Origin: an uncultured Arcobacter sp.
GTDB lineage: Bacteria > Campylobacterota > Campylobacteria > Campylobacterales > Arcobacteraceae
Direction of reading: 5' to 3'
Assembly (NCBI GenBank): GCA_937860115.1
Contig: CALMBI010000018.1
Coordinates: 1 to 9,229, forward strand
DNA length: 9,229 nucleotides
The notes under the pieces are model-generated. The model was not told the origin of the DNA and ran no database searches. It saw only the letters and a program-made list of their open reading frames with translations. Shown piece by piece: positions 6,134 through 9,229 of the stretch (position 1 is its first letter; every line of letters starts with the position of its first letter). A program made the position numbers and the translations under genes.

Positions 6134-8701
6134 TTATCTTACCATATAGCTTAACTCTTCAGTTTTTACTTTATTGAAGTTGAGATATTTATAAACATTA
6201 TCTCTCATATCTGGTTTAATTTTATTTGGAACAATACTTAAGTATTCCTCTTTTGTAGGAAGTTGACCTTTAAGTGCAGTAACTGCAGCAAGCTCAGCAG
6301 ATCCAAGATATACTTGTGAACCTTTTCCAAGTCTGTTATCAAAGTTTCTTGTAGAAGTAGAGAATACATAAGAACCTTGTCCAACTTGCGCTTGGTTACC
6401 CATGCAAAGTGAACATCCTGGGATCTCTGTTCTAGCTCCACTTGTTCCAAATACTGAATAGTATCCCTCTTCAGTTAATTGTCTCTCATCCATTTTTGTT
6501 GGTGGACAGATCCATAATTTTGTAGGAACTTGACCTTCTCCTCTTAGAACTTCACCTAAAGCTCTAAATAATCCAATATTTGTCATACAACTTCCAACGA
6601 AAACTTCATCAATTTTTGTTTGAAGTCCAGCTGCATGAATCTCTGAAAGAGTTTTAACATCATCTGGATCATTAGGACAAGCTAAAATTGGCTCAGTGAT
6701 CTCATTTAAGTCAATCTCAATAATCGCTGCATACTCTGCATCTTTATCTGCTTCCATAAGAACTGGATTTGCAAGCCACTCTTTCATTTTATCTGCTCTT
6801 CTTTGTAGAGTTGCAGCATCTTGGTAACCTTGTTTAATCATCTCTTCAATTAACACGATATTAGATTCTAAATACTCAGCTACTGGCTCTTTGTTTAATT
6901 TAACTGTACAAGCTGCTGCACTTCTTTCAGCCGATGCATCAGAAAGTTCAAATGCTTGCTCACACTTAAGATCTTCTAAACCTTCGATTTCAAGAATTCT
7001 TCCATCAAATACATTCTTTTTCCCTTTTTTCTCAACAGTTAAAAGTCCAGCTTTGATAGCATAGTAAGGAATCGCATTTACAAGATCTCTAAGTGTGATT
7101 CCTGGTTGTAACTCTCCACTAAATCTAACAAGAACTGATTCTGGCATAGTTAAAGGCATCATACCTGTAACTCCTGCAAATGCAACAAGTCCAGATCCAG
7201 CAGGAAATGAGATACCAATTGGGAATCTTGTATGTGAATCTCCACCTGTTCCAACAGTATCTGGAAGACAAAGTCTATTTAACCATGAGTGGATAACACC
7301 ATCACCTGGTCTTAAAATTACACCTTTTCTACTTGTCCAGAATGCTGGAAGTGTGTGTTGTAATTTGATATCAGCTGGTTTTGGATAAGCAGCTGTATGA
7401 CAGAATGATTGCATAACCATATCAGCACCAAAATCAAGTGCAGCTAGTTCTTTAATCTCATCTCTTGTCATAGGTCCTGTTGTATCTTGGCTTCCTACTG
7501 TTGTAGCGATTGGCTCACAATAAACTCCTGGTTTAATTCCAGCTGTTCCACAAGCTTTTCCTACCATTTTTTGAGCTAATGTATACCCTTTACCATTATC
7601 AGCTGGATTTTCTGGTACTAAAAATAGATCACTAGTACCCATACCAAGAGCTTCCCTTGCTTTTGCAGTTAATCCTTTTCCAATAATAAGTGGGATTCTT
7701 CCCCCAGCTCTCATCTCATCAGTAATTGTATTTGGAGAAAGTTTAAATTCACTTACAACTTTTCCATCTTTCTCTATAACACCATCATAAGGTTTAACAA
7801 CGATTACATCACCAGTTTCAAGATTTTCAACTGGAGCTTTGATTGGTAAACAACCTGAATCTTCTGCAGTATTAAAGAAAATTGGAGCGATGATTGAACC
7901 AATTACAACCCCACCTGTTCTTTTATTTGGAATACCTGGGATATCTTCACCCATGTGCCATTGAACAGAGTTGATTCCTGATTTTCTTGAAGATCCAGTT
8001 CCTACAACATCTCCAACATACGCTAAAGGATTTCCTTTTTCTTTTAAAGAGGTCATAGTTTCAAGTGGTTGTGGCATTCTAGCACCCAACATTGAGTTTG
8101 CATGAAGTGGGATATCTGCTCTTGTAAACGCTTCACTTGCAGGAGATAAATCATCTGTATTTGTTTCACCTGGAATTTTATAAACTGTTAGTTTAATTTC
8201 ACTTGCAAGTGCAGGTCTATTTGTAAACCACTCACCATTTGCCCAAGACTCAACAACCTCTTTTGCTTTTTGATTTCCAGCTTTTCTTAGTGCATTTACA
8301 TCTTCAAAGCTTCCATACACTAAGAGTGTATTTTTAAGTTGTTCTGCTGCACACTCAGCAATCTCTGCACCTAATTTTAATGCCTCAACAAGTGGAGCAA
8401 CATTAAATCCACCACCCATTTTTCCTAAAATTTCACAAGCTTTTACAGGGCTAATCGCTTTTGAAGATGCATTTCCTTGAACAATATCATTTAAAAATGC
8501 TGCTTTTACATAAGCACTATCATCAACTCCACCGTTGATTTTGTTTTCTAAAAGATCCATAAGATATGATTCTTCAACAATCGTATCCGCTTTTAAAAGC
8601 TCAACAAGCTCTGCAACTTGCTCAGTTGTTAATGCCAATGGTGGAACACCTAATTTTGCTCTCTCTTCAGTATGTGCTTTGTAATTTGCTACTAAACTCA
8701 T
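6134..8701 (-). CDS. acnB: Aconitate hydratase B (bifunctional aconitase / 2-methylisocitrate dehydratase)
   Basis: AcnB is the cytoplasmic [4Fe-4S] aconitase that isomerises citrate to isocitrate in the TCA cycle; the family also dehydrates 2-methylisocitrate. At 855 residues it is close to the E. coli enzyme (865). It shows the B-type domain order: an N-terminal HEAT-like helical domain (about 1-160), then the swivelling domain with GTGSSRKSG (near 234-242), then the three catalytic domains with GGDSHTRF (near 487-494). Cluster ligands are C705 (GSCMTN) and C763/C766 (PGCSLCMG), equivalent to C710, C769 and C772 in E. coli. AAGGA ends 8 nt before the ATG. The gene is monocistronic, with its own terminator and a roughly 130-bp upstream region. 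It is visibly richer in G+C than neighbouring genes, as expected for a highly expressed gene. In E. coli the apo-enzyme also binds mRNA; whether this one does is unknown. Confidence 0.98.
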   Translation of the reverse strand: MSLVANYKAHTEERAKLGVPPLALTTEQVAELVELLKADTIVEESYLMDLLENKINGGVDDSAYVKAAFLNDIVQGNASSKAISPVKACEILGKMGGGFNVAPLVEALKLGAEIAECAAEQLKNTLLVYGSFEDVNALRKAGNQKAKEVVESWANGEWFTNRPALASEIKLTVYKIPGETNTDDLSPASEAFTRADIPLHANSMLGARMPQPLETMTSLKEKGNPLAYVGDVVGTGSSRKSGINSVQWHMGEDIPGIPNKRTGGVVIGSIIAPIFFNTAEDSGCLPIKAPVENLETGDVIVVKPYDGVIEKDGKVVSEFKLSPNTITDEMRAGGRIPLIIGKGLTAKAREALGMGTSDLFLVPENPADNGKGYTLAQKMVGKACGTAGIKPGVYCEPIATTVGSQDTTGPMTRDEIKELAALDFGADMVMQSFCHTAAYPKPADIKLQHTLPAFWTSRKGVILRPGDGVIHSWLNRLCLPDTVGTGGDSHTRFPIGISFPAGSGLVAFAGVTGMMPLTMPESVLVRFSGELQPGITLRDLVNAIPYYAIKAGLLTVEKKGKKNVFDGRILEIEGLEDLKCEQAFELSDASAERSAAACTVKLNKEPVAEYLESNIVLIEEMIKQGYQDAATLQRRADKMKEWLANPVLMEADKDAEYAAIIEIDLNEITEPILACPNDPDDVKTLSEIHAAGLQTKIDEVFVGSCMTNIGLFRALGEVLRGEGQVPTKLWICPPTKMDERQLTEEGYYSVFGTSGARTEIPGCSLCMGNQAQVGQGSYVFSTSTRNFDNRLGKGSQVYLGSAELAAVTALKGQLPTKEEYLSIVPNKIKPDMRDNVYKYLNFNKVKTEELSYMVR

Positions 8702-8736
8702 AAATATAGTCCTTTTTTGTTTTTATTTCAATTGCA

Positions 8737-8756
8737 AGTGTAACAAAAAAATTGTA
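8737..8756 (-). promoter_or_regulatory. Candidate acnB promoter
   Basis: Two overlapping candidates occur on the - strand. TACACT (8742-8737) follows TTTTTTTG (8751-8744), which matches the conserved T-run-G element described just upstream of the -10 box in Campylobacter promoters. TACAAT (8756-8751) is the other. Either would give a leader of roughly 30-45 nt. The sequence cannot decide between them. Confidence 0.4.
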
Positions 8757-8782
8757 ATTTTGATTAAAAGTGTGTAGATTTT

Positions 8783-8802
8783 ACTCTATTGATTTTTAGA
8801 GT
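8783..8802. repeat. Short inverted repeat upstream of acnB
   Basis: ACTCTA (8783-8788) and TAGAGT (8797-8802) form a perfect 6+6 inverted repeat with an 8-bp AT-rich spacer. It is 30-45 bp upstream of the acnB promoter candidates, where a regulator could bind. There is no T run to make it a convincing terminator. It may be chance. Confidence 0.35.
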
Positions 8803-8816
8803 GTTTAGAAAAGTTA

Positions 8817-8840
8817 CACAAAAGGGATTTACCCTTTGTA
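8817..8840 (-). terminator. Weak hairpin at the end of the kinase remnant
   Basis: AAAGGG (8821-8826) pairs with CCCTTT (8832-8837), spanning the stop codon of the kinase frame, and the stem can extend past a bulged A. On the - strand only TTTTG and a later TTTTC follow, so termination would be weak at best. Confidence 0.25.
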
Positions 8841-9229
8841 TAAAGGAAGTGTTACCTCGAAAACAGCACCACCGTTTTCATTATAAGCTATAATTTCTCC
8901 ATCATTATCGTTTACAATTTTTTTAGCTATATTAAGCCCAACACCCATACAAGAAGATTCTTTTGTACTTTTAAATGCATCGAAAACATGATCGATAATA
9001 TCATCTTTAATACCACCTGCATTATCTTTAAATTTTACGATCACTTTATCTTCTGTTGACTCAATAAAAATATCGAGTTTTCGATCAGGAAATGTACCAA
9101 ACTTTATAAGTTCATCCATCGCATTGTTAATGATTACGATCCAAACTTGCTCTATTCTTTGTTTTTGTATATTACATGGTCATTAAGACAACCATAAGAG
9201 ACATAATTTTGTATCTAATCTTTGACGTG
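8829..9229 (-). pseudogene. Sensor histidine kinase, C-terminal ATPase part; probably a broken gene, cut by the window edge
   Basis: The readable frame (codons from 9179 down to the TAA at 8829-8831) holds a GHKL-type ATP-binding domain of a two-component sensor kinase. It has an N-box EQVWIVIINNAMDEL upstream of and across ATG 9119, a G1 box DNAGGI, an F-box FDAFKSTKE, and a G2 box GVGLNIAKKIV. Starting at ATG 9119 would cut through the N-box, so that is not a true start. Extending upstream meets a TGA at 9180-9182. However, another phase reads up to ...DHVIYKNK and would join smoothly to ...QRIEQVW if the A run at 9162-9166 (T on the + strand) had one more base. That phase also contains a TAG at 9215-9217. 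No dimerisation or sensor domain is visible. The gene is either a decaying kinase or contains a sequence error, and the remainder lies beyond the window. Confidence 0.6.

Noticed and set aside
6238..6450. 70-codon open frame on the - strand in another phase of acnB
   Set aside because: This is the shadow of the region encoding the cluster-binding cysteines C763/C766 of AcnB.
7095..7388. 97-codon open frame on the + strand
   Set aside because: It lies opposite acnB, whose protein is conserved here; it has no ribosome-binding site or recognisable motif.

Overview
The window comes from a low-GC, gene-dense chromosome. The AcnB-type aconitase, RecD2-like helicase, RdxA/FrxA-like nitroreductase, small single-RRM protein and T-rich promoters without clear -35 boxes together suggest a Campylobacterota (Arcobacter- or Sulfurimonas-like) bacterium. 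The genus is an inference and cannot be settled here. The layout looks mostly like ordinary core chromosome. I see no insertion sequence, CRISPR array, tRNA, rRNA or phage gene.

Left part, + strand (2-1309): the 3' end of an unrecognised gene, a COG0731-like radical SAM protein, and a 59-residue zinc-ribbon/membrane protein overlap one another by 22 and 20 nt and form a tight operon. A separately promoted RRM RNA-binding protein follows (1456-1728) and ends in a strong hairpin terminator.

Middle: a - strand gene (1780-2619) for an uncharacterised protein that I assign to the fumarylacetoacetate hydrolase (FAH) fold is divergent from a + strand pair (2734-5395). The pair is a lysine-rich protein of unknown function overlapping a RecD2-like SF1 helicase, and its promoter position moves the first gene's start downstream to 2734. 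The helicase gene converges with, and overlaps by 8 bp, a - strand nitroreductase (5388-6020) that has its own promoter.

Right part, - strand: acnB (6134-8701), with a terminator that is better formed on the - strand and a roughly 130-bp upstream region containing promoter candidates and a 6+6 inverted repeat. Beyond it is the C-terminal ATPase part of a sensor histidine kinase (8829 onward). Its upstream reading frame is broken by a stop and an apparent one-base slip in an A run, so it looks like a decaying kinase gene, or contains a sequence error.

There is no strong evidence for a new multi-gene system. The most interesting leads are the radical SAM/zinc-ribbon operon, the FAH-fold protein, the helicase's small overlapping partner and the broken kinase.
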